From: Polymorphum gilvum SL003B-26A1
GTDB lineage: Bacteria > Pseudomonadota > Alphaproteobacteria > Rhizobiales > Stappiaceae
Assembly (NCBI RefSeq): GCF_000192745.1
Contig: NC_015259.1
Coordinates: 248,001-312,000 of the forward strand
DNA: 64,000 bases
Reading direction: 5' to 3'
How positions within the stretch are numbered: position 1 is the stretch's first letter; the number at the start of each line of letters is the position of its first letter. The translations under genes were made by a program, and so were the position numbers. The notes beneath the pieces were generated by a model. That model had not been told where the DNA came from, did no database searches, and was given only the letters and a program-made list of their open reading frames with translations. Shown one piece after another: positions 18,996-28,006 of this stretch.

Positions 18996-21900
18996 TCATT
19001 CGGCGACTTCTTCGCTGTTCGAGGCAACGCGCCGGAGCCGCCTCCTCGCGTCGAGTTCATAGAGGACCGGCACGACGAAGACGGTGAGCGCGGTGGAGAC
19101 CACCGTGCCGAAGATCAGCGAGATGGCAAGTCCTCCGAAGACGGGGTCCGTCACCATGATCGCCGAGCCGAGGATGATGGCGAGCGTGGTGAGCAGAATG
19201 GGGCGAAGACGTACAGCACCCGCCTGCCGGGTTGCGACGTCGAGCGGCATGCTGTGCCTGAGATTGTCCTGGATGAAGTCGATGATCAGCAGCGAGTTGC
19301 GGATGACGACGCCGGAGAGCGCGATGATGCCGACCATGGAGGTCGCGGAAAAATCCGCTCCCACCAGCCAGTGGCCGGGGAAGATGCCGATGACGCCGAG
19401 CGGCACGGACGACATCGCGATCATCGGGATCAGGAAGGACCTGTAATAGGCGACGAGCAGGAAGTAGACGGCCAGCAGCGCGCCGCCGAGTGCGATACCC
19501 ATGTCGCGATAGACGTCGAGGGTCATGCGCATCTCTCCACCCCACAGGAGCTGGTAGCCGTCGATCGTGTCGGGCACATCCTCGTTGAAGCCGAGATTGC
19601 CGGTTCGCAACGGCCTGCCGTCCGGGGCGGTGATGCCGGCCAGACGTTTTTGCAGGTCGAGCACCGCATAGAAGGGCACGGAATCCGACAGTTCCGCGCC
19701 GACGAAGGTCACCTTCTCGGCATCGCGATGGAGAATCGGCCGGTCTGACGAGGCGGGAACGATCTTCACCAACTCGGAGAGCGGCACAGGATTGCCGTCC
19801 GCATTGTCGACGAAGATGCGGTCGAGCCGGGTCGGATCGACGGCGAAGCGGCGCGGCACGAAGGCGCGAACGTCGACCGGGTTGCGCTCGTCGGCGAGAT
19901 GGGCGCGGCTGAGCGTGTTGCCGCCGTAGACGAGGGTCAGTGCCTCGGCGATCTGGGCGGTCGAGACCCGCGAGAGCGCCGCCTTCTCCTTGTCGGGGAC
20001 GATACGGTGCTCCAGGACATCGACCGGCTCCGTGTCGGTCAGATCGACAATGTCCCAGGTCTCCTCGAACGCCTTGCGAACCTCGGCGGACAAAGCGCGC
20101 AACCCTTCGGAATCGGGGCCGTAGAGTTCGGCGAGCACGGTCGAGCGCAGCGGTGGACCGGGCGGGTCCTCGACGAGGGCCACCTTCGCGCCCGGCCAGG
20201 TGGCTCGAACGGCATCGACCTTCGGTCGGAACTCCCGCGCGATGTCGATCGAGCTTTTCGATCGGTGATGCTTGTCGGTGAGATTGACGCGGATCTCCGC
20301 CACATGATTGCCGATGCGCCCGGCGGTGCCCTTGAACAGGCCGTTGAAGTCCTCCACGCCCGCCTGACCGATCCAGGTCTGATAATTCACGACCTCCGGC
20401 TCTTTCACGAGCTCTGTGGCGATCTCGCGCACGAACCGGTCGGTTTCCTCAACCGGGGTGTTTTCCGGCATGGAGACGACGATGTTGAATGTGTTCTTGT
20501 TGTCCTTCGGCAGGAAGCCGATCGGCACGCCGAGATACGAGACCGGCCCACCGACGCCAGAGGGACGGACGAACTGCCATGCGCCCTGCATGGCGGACGC
20601 CGCCATCAGAACGACGATAACCAGCCCGAAGCAAAGCCGGACAGGGCGACGTTGCTGCAACGGCGCGAAGAGACGCAGGTAGAGCCGCTCCATCCGCCCC
20701 GGCTCGCCGTGCGAGACCTCCTCGGCATGCGCTTCCTCTTCCTGGACGTCGTGGCGATGCAGCCAGCGATTGGCCGCCCAGGGTGTGACGATGTAGGCGA
20801 CGACGACAGAGGCGGCCATGGCGACCGGCACGTTGAAGGCGATGGGATAGAAATAGTCGCCCGCCATGCCGGTCACGAGAAACAGCGCCGCGAAGACCAG
20901 CATGACCGCGAAGGTCGCGAGATTGGTGGCGTTGCCGATTTCGTTGGTGGCCAGGATCGTTATCGCCTGCTTGTCGGCGCCCGCCTTCGCCGAGCCGTAA
21001 TGGCGGTGGATGTTCTCGATGACGACGATGGCCGCGTCCACCAGCAGGCCGAGGGCGAGGATCAGCGCGAACAGCGTCACCCTGTTGATGGTCACGCCGC
21101 CGAGCAGGTCGGCCAGAAGCGTAATGGACAGGATAAGCGGCACGGTCACCATGACGATCATGGCCTCACGCCAGCCGAGGAAGAAGATCAGCACCAGGCC
21201 GACCGTTCCCAGCGCGACAAGAAGATGCTCAAGCAGGAGGTTCACGGCGGCATCGGCCTTTTCCCCGTCGTCGCGCGTGACAACCACCTGGATGTCCTTG
21301 GGGACGAAGGACGCCTGCATGCGCTCGACACGGTCGATCACGGCATTGGCGACGACCACGGCATTGGCGCCCTTCTTCTTGGCGACCGCGATGGTGACGG
21401 CCGGCATGTCCCTCGCGTTCGCCTCGTTCACACGGGCATCGCCTGGGCCGAAGGAGAACCGGCTGAATGCCATGATCTCGGAGGGCGGACCGTCTGTGAC
21501 GGTGGCGACGTCGCGCACGTAGACGGGTCGTCCGTTCGAGACGGCGACGATTTGGTTGCGCACGTCCTCGGCCGAAGCGAAGGAGGCGGAGAGCTTGATC
21601 GCCTCGACCTCGCCGTCGCGCACGGTCGGTTGCAGGGGAACGGACAGGTTGCTCGCCGTAAAAGCGGAATAGGCCTGGCTCAGGGTGACGCCGAAGGCCT
21701 GCAAGCGGTCGGGATCGAGCTCGATGGCGATCTCGCGCTCGCGGCCGCCCTTGATCGAGACCACCGACACGTTCTCGGTGCTGCGCAGCCGCTCGGCCAT
21801 GCGCTCGGCCACGCGCTTGAGCGCGTAGTCGTCATAGTCCGAAGAGGCAAGCGTGAAGGTGACGATGGGAACGTCGTCGGCGTCGACGCTCTGCACCTGC

Positions 21901-22301
21901 GGGGTGCCGGCGTCGGAAGGAAGGCGGCTGCGGCTTGCCAGAACGCGGTCGTAGAGCTTGACCAGCGATTCCTCCCTCGGCTCGCCGACCTTGAACTGGA
22001 CCTGCACGATGGCCGCCGAGTTCTGCGCGGTGCTCTCGATATGGTCGACGCCGGGAATCTCCTTGAGGATGCCTTCGAGCGGCGTGACGAGAAGCTGTTC
22101 GACCTCGGCGGCCGACGCGCCGGGCAAGGTGACGGTGACGGCGGCGGCGGGCACGACGATCTGCGGATTTTCCTCGCGCGGCGTCTGCAGGACAGCGACG
22201 ACACCCATCAGCGCGACGGCGATGATGAAGACGATCGTCATCTTCGAGGCGATGAAGGCCTGCGCCAGCCGGCCGGCGAAGTTCAGCCGGATATCGCTCA
22301 T
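18996..22301 (-). CDS. RND efflux transporter permease (AcrB-like)
   Basis: The 1101-residue protein has the AcrB plan: TM1 at about 20-38, a first periplasmic loop starting REENPQIVVPAAAVTVTLPG, a TM2-6 block including GVTINRVTLFALILALGLLV with DAAIVVIENIHRH, a second large periplasmic loop, and a second block with STALTVFVVPVLYELD. The Asp in LLVDAAIVVIEN matches the proton-relay region. It would pump drugs, metals or lipophiles out through a tripartite complex. The adaptor gene upstream overlaps by ATGA. No outer-membrane TolC gene is seen nearby. Confidence 0.92.
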   Translation of the reverse strand: MSDIRLNFAGRLAQAFIASKMTIVFIIAVALMGVVAVLQTPREENPQIVVPAAAVTVTLPGASAAEVEQLLVTPLEGILKEIPGVDHIESTAQNSAAIVQVQFKVGEPREESLVKLYDRVLASRSRLPSDAGTPQVQSVDADDVPIVTFTLASSDYDDYALKRVAERMAERLRSTENVSVVSIKGGREREIAIELDPDRLQAFGVTLSQAYSAFTASNLSVPLQPTVRDGEVEAIKLSASFASAEDVRNQIVAVSNGRPVYVRDVATVTDGPPSEIMAFSRFSFGPGDARVNEANARDMPAVTIAVAKKKGANAVVVANAVIDRVERMQASFVPKDIQVVVTRDDGEKADAAVNLLLEHLLVALGTVGLVLIFFLGWREAMIVMVTVPLILSITLLADLLGGVTINRVTLFALILALGLLVDAAIVVIENIHRHYGSAKAGADKQAITILATNEIGNATNLATFAVMLVFAALFLVTGMAGDYFYPIAFNVPVAMAASVVVAYIVTPWAANRWLHRHDVQEEEAHAEEVSHGEPGRMERLYLRLFAPLQQRRPVRLCFGLVIVVLMAASAMQGAWQFVRPSGVGGPVSYLGVPIGFLPKDNKNTFNIVVSMPENTPVEETDRFVREIATELVKEPEVVNYQTWIGQAGVEDFNGLFKGTAGRIGNHVAEIRVNLTDKHHRSKSSIDIAREFRPKVDAVRATWPGAKVALVEDPPGPPLRSTVLAELYGPDSEGLRALSAEVRKAFEETWDIVDLTDTEPVDVLEHRIVPDKEKAALSRVSTAQIAEALTLVYGGNTLSRAHLADERNPVDVRAFVPRRFAVDPTRLDRIFVDNADGNPVPLSELVKIVPASSDRPILHRDAEKVTFVGAELSDSVPFYAVLDLQKRLAGITAPDGRPLRTGNLGFNEDVPDTIDGYQLLWGGEMRMTLDVYRDMGIALGGALLAVYFLLVAYYRSFLIPMIAMSSVPLGVIGIFPGHWLVGADFSATSMVGIIALSGVVIRNSLLIIDFIQDNLRHSMPLDVATRQAGAVRLRPILLTTLAIILGSAIMVTDPVFGGLAISLIFGTVVSTALTVFVVPVLYELDARRRLRRVASNSEEVAE

Positions 22302-23368
22302 CGTCCGGCCTCCGTCCGGATTGCCGAACCGTCGCGAACGGCGTCGTTCGCAGCCGCGAGGATCGTCTCTCCGCCGCTCAGCCCGGAGACCACTTCGACG
22401 GTATCGCCAAGAACCTGGCCCGTGCGCAGCCAGCGGAACCGCGCTGTTCTTTCCTCTACGACGAATACGCCATCGAGGCCGCCCCGGCGGACGATCGCCT
22501 TCGCCGGAACCAGCACAGACTTTTGAGTTCCTAGAATGATTTCTGCGCGCCCGAACATGCCCGGCAGGAGACGTTGATCCTTCGGCAGGATGACGTTGAT
22601 CTCGTAGCGGCGGGTCACATCATCGCCGGATGGGACGATGCCGCGGATGCGTCCGGTAAACTTTGCATTATCGAGCGCATCGATCCGTATCGTCACGGGT
22701 GTGTTTGGATCTATCGCAGCGAGATTGCCCTCCGAAACGAAGGCCTTGAACAGGAGGACCTCACGGGATTCCACCGTGAGGATCGTTGAACCTGCCGTCG
22801 CCATCTCGCCGCTGCGCCTTGCAACGGACACGACGACTCCGTCGACGGGGCTGGTAATCGTGGCATAGTCCTTCTGTGCTTCGGCTGCGGCCAGCGTCGA
22901 GCGAGCCCCATCGAGCGTCGCCCTGGCGACATCGACACGGACCTTCGCCTTGCGTAGCGTCTCTGTGGAGACCGAGCCAGACCGGGCGAGCCCCTCGAAC
23001 TTCTGCACGTCGAACTCGGCATCCTGCAAGTCTTCATCGGCGGCGCGCACGCCCGCCTGCGCCTGCTGGATCGCCTCGTCGATATCGGTCTGGTCGATGC
23101 GCACGAGCAGATCGCCGCGCGAGACCTTCTGTCCCTCGCGGACATCGAGCTGCTCGATGAAGCCGACGACCCGCGACGACACCTCGATGCGCCCGTCCGA
23201 GATAACGGAGCCGGGAACGGTATAGGTGACGGGAACGTCAGCCAGCATGACCTGCGTGACGGGAAGCGCCGGCGAACTGCCGTCCGAGCTTTGCGCAGAC
23301 GCGCTCGGCGCGGCGATGAGGGCCAGGGCGAAGCCGATAAGAGAAGCAGCGCGGGAGACGTTGCGCAT
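22298..23368 (-). CDS. RND efflux periplasmic adaptor (membrane fusion protein)
   Basis: The ATG at 23368 gives 356 residues with a clean signal peptide ending near APSASAQS. The lipoyl/hairpin pattern is visible: VVGFIEQLDVREGQKVSRGD LLVRIDQ, then a coiled-coil hairpin of about 80 residues, then ITSPVDGVVVSVARRSGEMA. It links the permease to an outer-membrane channel. It begins 1 bp after the stop of the upstream TetR gene, so tetR, adaptor and permease form one operon. Confidence 0.92.
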   Translation of the reverse strand: MRNVSRAASLIGFALALIAAPSASAQSSDGSSPALPVTQVMLADVPVTYTVPGSVISDGRIEVSSRVVGFIEQLDVREGQKVSRGDLLVRIDQTDIDEAIQQAQAGVRAADEDLQDAEFDVQKFEGLARSGSVSTETLRKAKVRVDVARATLDGARSTLAAAEAQKDYATITSPVDGVVVSVARRSGEMATAGSTILTVESREVLLFKAFVSEGNLAAIDPNTPVTIRIDALDNAKFTGRIRGIVPSGDDVTRRYEINVILPKDQRLLPGMFGRAEIILGTQKSVLVPAKAIVRRGGLDGVFVVEERTARFRWLRTGQVLGDTVEVVSGLSGGETILAAANDAVRDGSAIRTEAGR

Positions 23369-23369
23369 C

Positions 23370-23969
23370 TCACTTTTCCTTTGCGCTGGAGTGGAAGGCG
23401 CGACGCAGGGCCGCGGAAATGTGACCGGTAATGACGGATGCGTCGGAGTGATCGGGACGCCCACCCGGCAGATGGGGAAGAAGGGGCGCCAGAAGGGCGT
23501 GGCCGAGCATGGTGCCGATGATCGATACGGTTGACAGAAGCCGTTCGTCTTCCGACCGCCCCGGCCCGGCAAGAGTGCTTATCAGATGGAACGGGCGCTC
23601 GAGAACGGAGCGGGCGAGATCGTCCAGGCGCTTCTCGTCCCCATCGACCAGCTCGCGCACCAGAAGGCGGAAGAAGACTCGATCCTCCGTCAGCAGCCGG
23701 ACGAAATACTCTACGAAGAGATTAAGCCGATCGACATCCTTGCCCTGGCTTTCGAGCAGATCCGCGATCGGTGCGGTTTTTTCTGCGAAGAAATGACCCA
23801 CCGCCTCGCGAATGAGTTCGTCCTTGCCCTTGAAGTGATGGTAGAGGTTGGCTGGCGTGACACCTACCTTTGTCGCCACGTCGCGCATGGACACCGCGCT
23901 GTAGCCGAGATCGGCGTAGAGCTGCGCGGATGTTTCAAGAATCGCGGCTCGCGTATCGGCGACTTGCAT
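23370..23969 (-). CDS. TetR/AcrR-family repressor of the RND operon
   Basis: The ATG at 23969 is preferred because GGAGG lies 5 nt upstream; an ATG 12 bp earlier contains that site. The 199-residue product begins MQVADTRAAILETSAQLYAD, with the TetR HTH SMRDVATKVGVTPANLYHHF at about residues 30-50. The C-terminal ligand domain is not assignable. As first gene of the operon it probably represses it, with the palindrome GAACGTTC at 23991-23998 as a candidate operator. Confidence 0.9.
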   Translation of the reverse strand: MQVADTRAAILETSAQLYADLGYSAVSMRDVATKVGVTPANLYHHFKGKDELIREAVGHFFAEKTAPIADLLESQGKDVDRLNLFVEYFVRLLTEDRVFFRLLVRELVDGDEKRLDDLARSVLERPFHLISTLAGPGRSEDERLLSTVSIIGTMLGHALLAPLLPHLPGGRPDHSDASVITGHISAALRRAFHSSAKEK

Positions 23970-24065
23970 TACGACCTCCATCAGCTTCCTGAACGTTCGT
24001 TAAGCACGAAATATTGGAGACGTTGATCTGGGTCAATTGAAAAGTTCGTTCGTATGAACTATCTT
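23970..24065 (+). promoter_or_regulatory. Divergent control region with two palindromic operator candidates
   Basis: For the plus-strand genes I see -35 TTGAAA (24037-24042), a 17-nt spacer and -10 TATCTT (24060-24065). The spacer is filled by an inverted repeat, AGTTC (24043-24047) N8 GAACT (24056-24060), so a bound repressor would block RNA polymerase. On the tetR side the palindrome GAACGTTC lies at 23991-23998. The shared GTTCGTT sequence in both suggests that related TetR proteins act on both. Confidence 0.65.
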
Positions 24066-24090
24066 ATGAGTAGACGAAGGAGCGACGCCG

Positions 24091-24762
24091 ATGAGCACCC
24101 ATCCAGACCAGCAGAGCGGTCATGAGGCCCGAAGCGCCAAAACACGCGCGCATCTAATCGAGGCTGCAATCGATGTAATCGGGGCAGTTGGTTACGAAGG
24201 TGCAAGCACCCGCGCATTGGCGAAAGCAGCAAACACGACGCTTTCGGCAATCCCCTATCATTTTGGCGGGAAGAAAGAGCTTTATCTGGCCGCTGCAGCG
24301 GCGATTGCGGATTACGCGGCTGGACGCTTCGAGGAAGCGGTCGGCGTTCTGGACAACAATCATTCCGCTGACGGTGCGCTGCGCCTGGAAATGGCGCTCA
24401 TCAATCTTCTCCATATCATCGTGGAAGATGCCGAACCCCATTCATGGACATCGTTCGTCGCCCGCTGCACCTATGACAACGATGAAGCCTTCGTTCTCAT
24501 CTACGAGCGAGCAGTTGGTCCGATGCTGGAGCGCCTGATGCGCGCGGCCAGCGAGATTTCCGGACGCTCCCCTGAAGATGAGGCGCTGCGGCTGCGTATC
24601 AGCGCGATCGTGACGGCGATTGCCGGCTTCAGGTTTTTGCGCGGCATCATGCTGCGCGGCATGTCGTGGACGGAGGTTCCGGCGAGCGGCGTCGAGCAGA
24701 TCGAAGGCATGGTCCGCGATCTCTGCCGCAGCGACTTTCTTTCGATCCATCGCAGTCAATGA
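24091..24762 (+). CDS. TetR-family regulator with CerR-type C-terminal domain
   Basis: The 223-residue protein carries a TetR HTH (ASTRALAKAANTTLSAIPYHFGGKKELY) near residues 40-67. The C-terminal half includes EDAEPHSWTSFVARCTYDND and FRFLRGIMLRGMSW, resembling the CerR (DUF1956) ligand domain. It is divergent from the RND tetR and heads the five-gene plus-strand envelope module, so it probably controls that module and perhaps the pump. Confidence 0.87.
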   Translation: MSTHPDQQSGHEARSAKTRAHLIEAAIDVIGAVGYEGASTRALAKAANTTLSAIPYHFGGKKELYLAAAAAIADYAAGRFEEAVGVLDNNHSADGALRLEMALINLLHIIVEDAEPHSWTSFVARCTYDNDEAFVLIYERAVGPMLERLMRAASEISGRSPEDEALRLRISAIVTAIAGFRFLRGIMLRGMSWTEVPASGVEQIEGMVRDLCRSDFLSIHRSQ

Positions 24763-24829
24763 CGGACCGCTCGCAAAGTGGTGCGTTTCAAATATTCATC
24801 CTCATTACAGTCAGAAAAGGAAACATCCT

Positions 24830-25438
24830 ATGAGTGATCAGTTCAATGCCCATGAAACCGTCTCCTGGGCCAAGCAGCGTCTCGACGATGTCGATACCAT
24901 CATCTCCAAGGTCGAAAAGACGTCCGGCAAGCTGAAGGAGGATGCCCGGACCCAGGCCGACGCGGCGCTCGCACGCCTTCAGGCATCCCGCGCCAAGGTC
25001 AAAAGCTACTACGACCAGCTCCGCTTGGAGGCTGCCGTTGTCAAGAGCGGTGTCGAGGATGTACGGGACGCGCTCGATGCGGAATGGATCGAGGTCGAAT
25101 CCGCCTTCCAGGCCTTCCTGTCTGCCGCGAAGGATCAGGCTGATACCGTGCGCGATGTCGTCGTGGCGCGGGCCGAGGCGCAGCGCAAATCCTGGGAAGC
25201 GTCGTTCAGCGAACTGCGCGAGCAGGCGGAGAACGCCGTGGAGAAAGCCCGCGAGGAACTGGACGCCGCCATCAAGCGGCTGTCCGACGAAGCCGAAAAG
25301 TTCCAGGCGCGGATCGGTGAGGCGAAGGATGCCGGCGACGAATCCTGGACTGCGGTGAAGGCCGGCCTTGCCGATGCCAGGGCTGTCCACGACCGCACGA
25401 TCCAGAAGATCAAGGATGCCTTCTCGAAGCTGCTGTGA
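24830..25438 (+). CDS. Coiled-coil protein, cytoplasmic, paralogue of the next gene
   Basis: A 202-residue protein with no signal peptide. Nearly the whole chain is charged heptad-like helix, for example VEKTSGKLKEDARTQADAAL and EQAENAVEKAREELDAAIKR. It starts WAKQRLDDVDTIISKVEK and ends DRTIQKIKDAFSKLL, and both ends have clear counterparts in the following gene (WSQDRLTELD..., ...SIRKSIEDATK). The apolipoprotein-like helix pattern suggests membrane or lipid-surface association. I do not know its function. AAAGG lies before the ATG. Confidence 0.7.
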   Translation: MSDQFNAHETVSWAKQRLDDVDTIISKVEKTSGKLKEDARTQADAALARLQASRAKVKSYYDQLRLEAAVVKSGVEDVRDALDAEWIEVESAFQAFLSAAKDQADTVRDVVVARAEAQRKSWEASFSELREQAENAVEKAREELDAAIKRLSDEAEKFQARIGEAKDAGDESWTAVKAGLADARAVHDRTIQKIKDAFSKLL

Positions 25439-25487
25439 TCGGCGCGCTTCCGATGGTCAACCACAAAAGCTCAAGGAGAACAAGACA

Positions 25488-26225
25488 ATGAAACTCCGAT
25501 TATCCGCTGTTGCGCTGGCGCTTCTCGCCCAGACCGCAGTTTTTGCCGCACCGGTTGCATTTGCGCAGGATACCACCTCGCAAACCCAGCCAGCAGCCCA
25601 GGACGATCCCTCGCTTGCACGACAGGCCATCGAATGGTCGCAGGACAGGCTTACCGAACTCGACGTCAGCATCACCATTCTGGAGAAGGATGCGGCGAGG
25701 CTTCAAGGTGAAGCCAGCGAGCGCGCGGAAGCCGCGCTGAAGACGCTTCGCGAGCGGCGCGACGCATACCGCGCCAAGGCGGATGAAGCCGCGGCCAGCG
25801 CCAGATCCTGGACGGACGCACAGGTTGCCGAAGCCCGCAGGTCGCTCGACGAGAGCTGGGCCGCGTTCCAGACCACGCGGGATGAATATCTCGAAGCGGC
25901 AAAATCCGATCTGGCGACCCGAAGGGCAATCCTGGAAGCCGAACTCGAAGCCCGGCAGAAAGCATGGCAGACGTCGATCGACGGCCTTAGGGCGGACGCA
26001 GAGAAGCTCGCCGCCGACCAGCGCGCGGCGATCGACGCGAGGATCGCCGACCTGAACGCCAGGATCGACGACGCCAGGGCCGAGGCGCGCGCACGCATCG
26101 GGCGGCTCCAGGATGCGTCGGCGGAGGCATGGGAGACGGCGAAGCAAGGCTACGCAGATGCGCAGCAACTCTTCCTCGACAACTACGCCTCGATCCGCAA
26201 ATCCATAGAGGACGCAACGAAATAG
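25488..26225 (+). CDS. Periplasmic coiled-coil protein with signal peptide
   Basis: A 245-residue protein. AAGGAG lies about 12 nt before the ATG. The N-terminus MKLRLSAVALALLAQTAVFA with APVAFAQD is a standard Sec signal. The mature part is one long coiled coil similar to the previous protein, with shared positions EARQKAWQTSIDGLRADAE against EAQRKSWEASFSELREQAE and ARIGRLQDASAEAWETAKQG against ARIGEAKDAGDESWTAVKAG. The pair therefore places the same fold on the two sides of the inner membrane. No known function. Confidence 0.7.
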   Translation: MKLRLSAVALALLAQTAVFAAPVAFAQDTTSQTQPAAQDDPSLARQAIEWSQDRLTELDVSITILEKDAARLQGEASERAEAALKTLRERRDAYRAKADEAAASARSWTDAQVAEARRSLDESWAAFQTTRDEYLEAAKSDLATRRAILEAELEARQKAWQTSIDGLRADAEKLAADQRAAIDARIADLNARIDDARAEARARIGRLQDASAEAWETAKQGYADAQQLFLDNYASIRKSIEDATK

Positions 26226-26292
26226 TCCCTATGGGCCGGAGGCGGCGGTTCGCCCCAATCCCGCCTCCGGCACAGTTTTAAGGAGAAAGCGA

Positions 26293-26574
26293 ATGAGTTT
26301 GATGAGTGAGATCCAGGCCCTGCGCGACGAGTTCCAGGCCCTCGCCCGCAGGGCGCCGTCCGTGAATGGAAATGAAGATCCGGCGGCGGCGTCCCAGGAA
26401 CCGCTGGCGGAGCGTGTTTCGGAGCCGCACGATGTCGAAACCCTCCTGAAGGAAGTCAACGCGACGCTCGACGAGTTCGCCGAGGAGTTGGACAGGTTCC
26501 CGCGGCTAACGGCGCTCGCCGCGCTGGGTGTCGGACTGGCCGCCGGAGTCGTGATCGGACGCCAGCTTCGCTAA
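26293..26574 (+). CDS. DUF883-like small membrane-anchored protein
   Basis: 93 residues with AAGGAG before the ATG. An N-terminal acidic amphipathic part (MSLMSEIQALRDEFQALARR) leads to VETLLKEVNATLDEFAEELD and a C-terminal helix LTALAALGVGLAAGVVIGRQ. This resembles ElaB/YqjD/DUF883 proteins, which attach ribosomes or other partners to the inner membrane in stationary phase. The match is by architecture only. Confidence 0.6.
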   Translation: MSLMSEIQALRDEFQALARRAPSVNGNEDPAAASQEPLAERVSEPHDVETLLKEVNATLDEFAEELDRFPRLTALAALGVGLAAGVVIGRQLR

Positions 26575-26604
26575 CAACCTGCCGCCTCACCCGAAAGGTC
26601 AGTC

Positions 26605-27054
26605 ATGTCCACGTTCAATTCCGCAAAACTCTATGGCCGCGTAGCGCTGTTGCGCCGACAGGTGCTCCTCCAGCAACTTATCCGACGCGCCATCGCCGGC
26701 GCGCTCGCCGTGGCCGCGTCCATCGTCACCGCCGGGCTGGCGACCTATGCGCTGTTTCTCGCGATCGTGCCTTCCCTCGGCGCGCTTGGCGCGACGCTGG
26801 CGATTGCCGGGATTTATCTCGTCTGCGCCCTTGTCCTCCTCGCCTACACGTTGCACGAGCCTCGCTCGCCAGAGCTGCAGGCGCTGGAGGAGATGGAGGC
26901 GGCCGCACTCGATTCGATCGCCGCGGACACGCAAGGCGTGACGCAGCTCTTCAACGCCGCCGGCCATCGCATCGAGAATCTCGGCAGCAGCCTGACGCTC
27001 GGCGTCGGCATCCTCTCCGCTTTGCGCAAGCTGCTGGCATCCCGCAAATCCTGA
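26605..27054 (+). CDS. Holin-X-like (phage holin family) membrane protein
   Basis: 149 residues: an amphipathic basic N-terminus (YGRVALLRRQVLLQQLIRRA), two adjacent transmembrane helices spanning residues ~33-85, then a charged tail with an amphipathic segment. This is the plan of the Actinobacterial Holin-X/YqjE-type proteins that often sit next to DUF883 genes. A lysis role is unlikely in this context; a membrane-stress role is an inference. Confidence 0.6.
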   Translation: MSTFNSAKLYGRVALLRRQVLLQQLIRRAIAGALAVAASIVTAGLATYALFLAIVPSLGALGATLAIAGIYLVCALVLLAYTLHEPRSPELQALEEMEAAALDSIAADTQGVTQLFNAAGHRIENLGSSLTLGVGILSALRKLLASRKS

Positions 27055-27182
27055 TCGGAAAAGAATCGGCGGGACTCGACCCGCCAACAGCTATGAAGCC
27101 GCCTCGCAAGAGCGTGCCGCATGCTCAGGCGCGAACATCACGGATGGCGGCAATACTTCAAACGTCAGAAAGGAACAGGCAA

Positions 27183-27692
27183 ATGTCAGATCTCATAGTG
27201 GTCGGCTTCGAAGCGGAAGAGACCGCGGACAACGTGCTGCTCAAGCTCGCCAGCCTTCAGAAGGAATACCTCGTAGACCTTGAGGATGCCGTCGTGGCCA
27301 TACGTGACAAGGATGGCAAGGTCCATCTGAAACAGAGCCTCAACCTGACAGCCCTGGGGGCGTCTTCGGGTCTCATTTCCGGCTCCCTCTGGGGCACTCT
27401 CGTCGGCCTCCTCTTCCTCAACCCGCTTGCCGGCCTCGCCATCGGCGGTGTCGTCGGCGCAGGCACAGGCGCATTGTCCGGATCGCTGGCCGACTACGGG
27501 ATCGACGACGCGTTCATAAAGTCCCTCGCCTCGACCCTGCCTTCCGAAAGTTCGGCGCTGTTTATCCTGGTCCGCAAAGCCCAGCCGGAGAAGGTGCTCG
27601 CCGAATTTGCGGGCGTGCAGGCGCGTGTGCTCAAGACCTCGTTGTCGCCGGAACAGGAAAAGAAGCTTCAAGAGGCTCTTTCAAGTACCTAA
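27183..27692 (+). CDS. DUF1269 domain membrane protein
   Basis: 169 residues beginning MSDLIVVGFEAEETADNVLL, with a glycine-rich hydrophobic hairpin (GLISGSLWGTLVGLLFLNPL to GVVGAGTGALSGSLADYGID) and a C-terminal SSALFILVRKAQPEKVLAEF. This order is characteristic of DUF1269, an uncharacterised membrane family. GAAAGGA precedes the ATG at 27183. It ends the plus-strand module. Confidence 0.78.
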   Translation: MSDLIVVGFEAEETADNVLLKLASLQKEYLVDLEDAVVAIRDKDGKVHLKQSLNLTALGASSGLISGSLWGTLVGLLFLNPLAGLAIGGVVGAGTGALSGSLADYGIDDAFIKSLASTLPSESSALFILVRKAQPEKVLAEFAGVQARVLKTSLSPEQEKKLQEALSST

Positions 27693-28006
27693 ACCATAGA
27701 ATTGGAGGCGCTGGACAGTGCCAGAAGGGAAAGGAAAAATCTCTTCTCAACAGAGGGCGAAAAGCGATGGAAGTGTGTGGCAGGCCGCTTATGCGCGTCC
27801 TGCCACAGATGATCATTATCGGCAGTATTTTGTCTGGGCCAGTAATTATCTTGGTTCAAGAATGTTTATGGCAATGAATTTCACCCTATTTTGTCTATCT
27901 GCTCAAACCTGCCAACAAAATAAATTCATTGCACCTAAGTGCAGAGCCCTGGAAGTCAATTCCGCGAGCCATTCCAGACAAACCAAAGGGCAAGGAGTCG
28001 AGGTGA
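27693..28006. other. AT-richer gap upstream of the LysR gene
   Basis: The base composition is clearly lower in GC than the flanks. One open frame exists but has no ribosome-binding site or family resemblance, so I do not call it. The interval holds a long inverted repeat at 27871-27932 and, just before the LysR start, a small hairpin TCGAGG/CCTCGA at 27998-28015. Confidence 0.5.
27871..27932. repeat. Long inverted repeat upstream of LysR
   Basis: GCAATGAATTT (27871-27881) pairs perfectly with AAATTCATTGC (27922-27932), and inside it ATTTTGT (27888-27894) pairs with ACAAAAT (27915-27921). The right arms are contiguous, while the left arms are separated by six bases. It may be a regulator-binding site, a cruciform or the end of an unknown element. 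Confidence 0.8.

Noticed and set aside
19899-22526. 875-codon plus-strand open frame over the RND permease
   Set aside because: Shadow frame; composition is His/Asp/Arg-rich and the sense frame is a clear RND protein.
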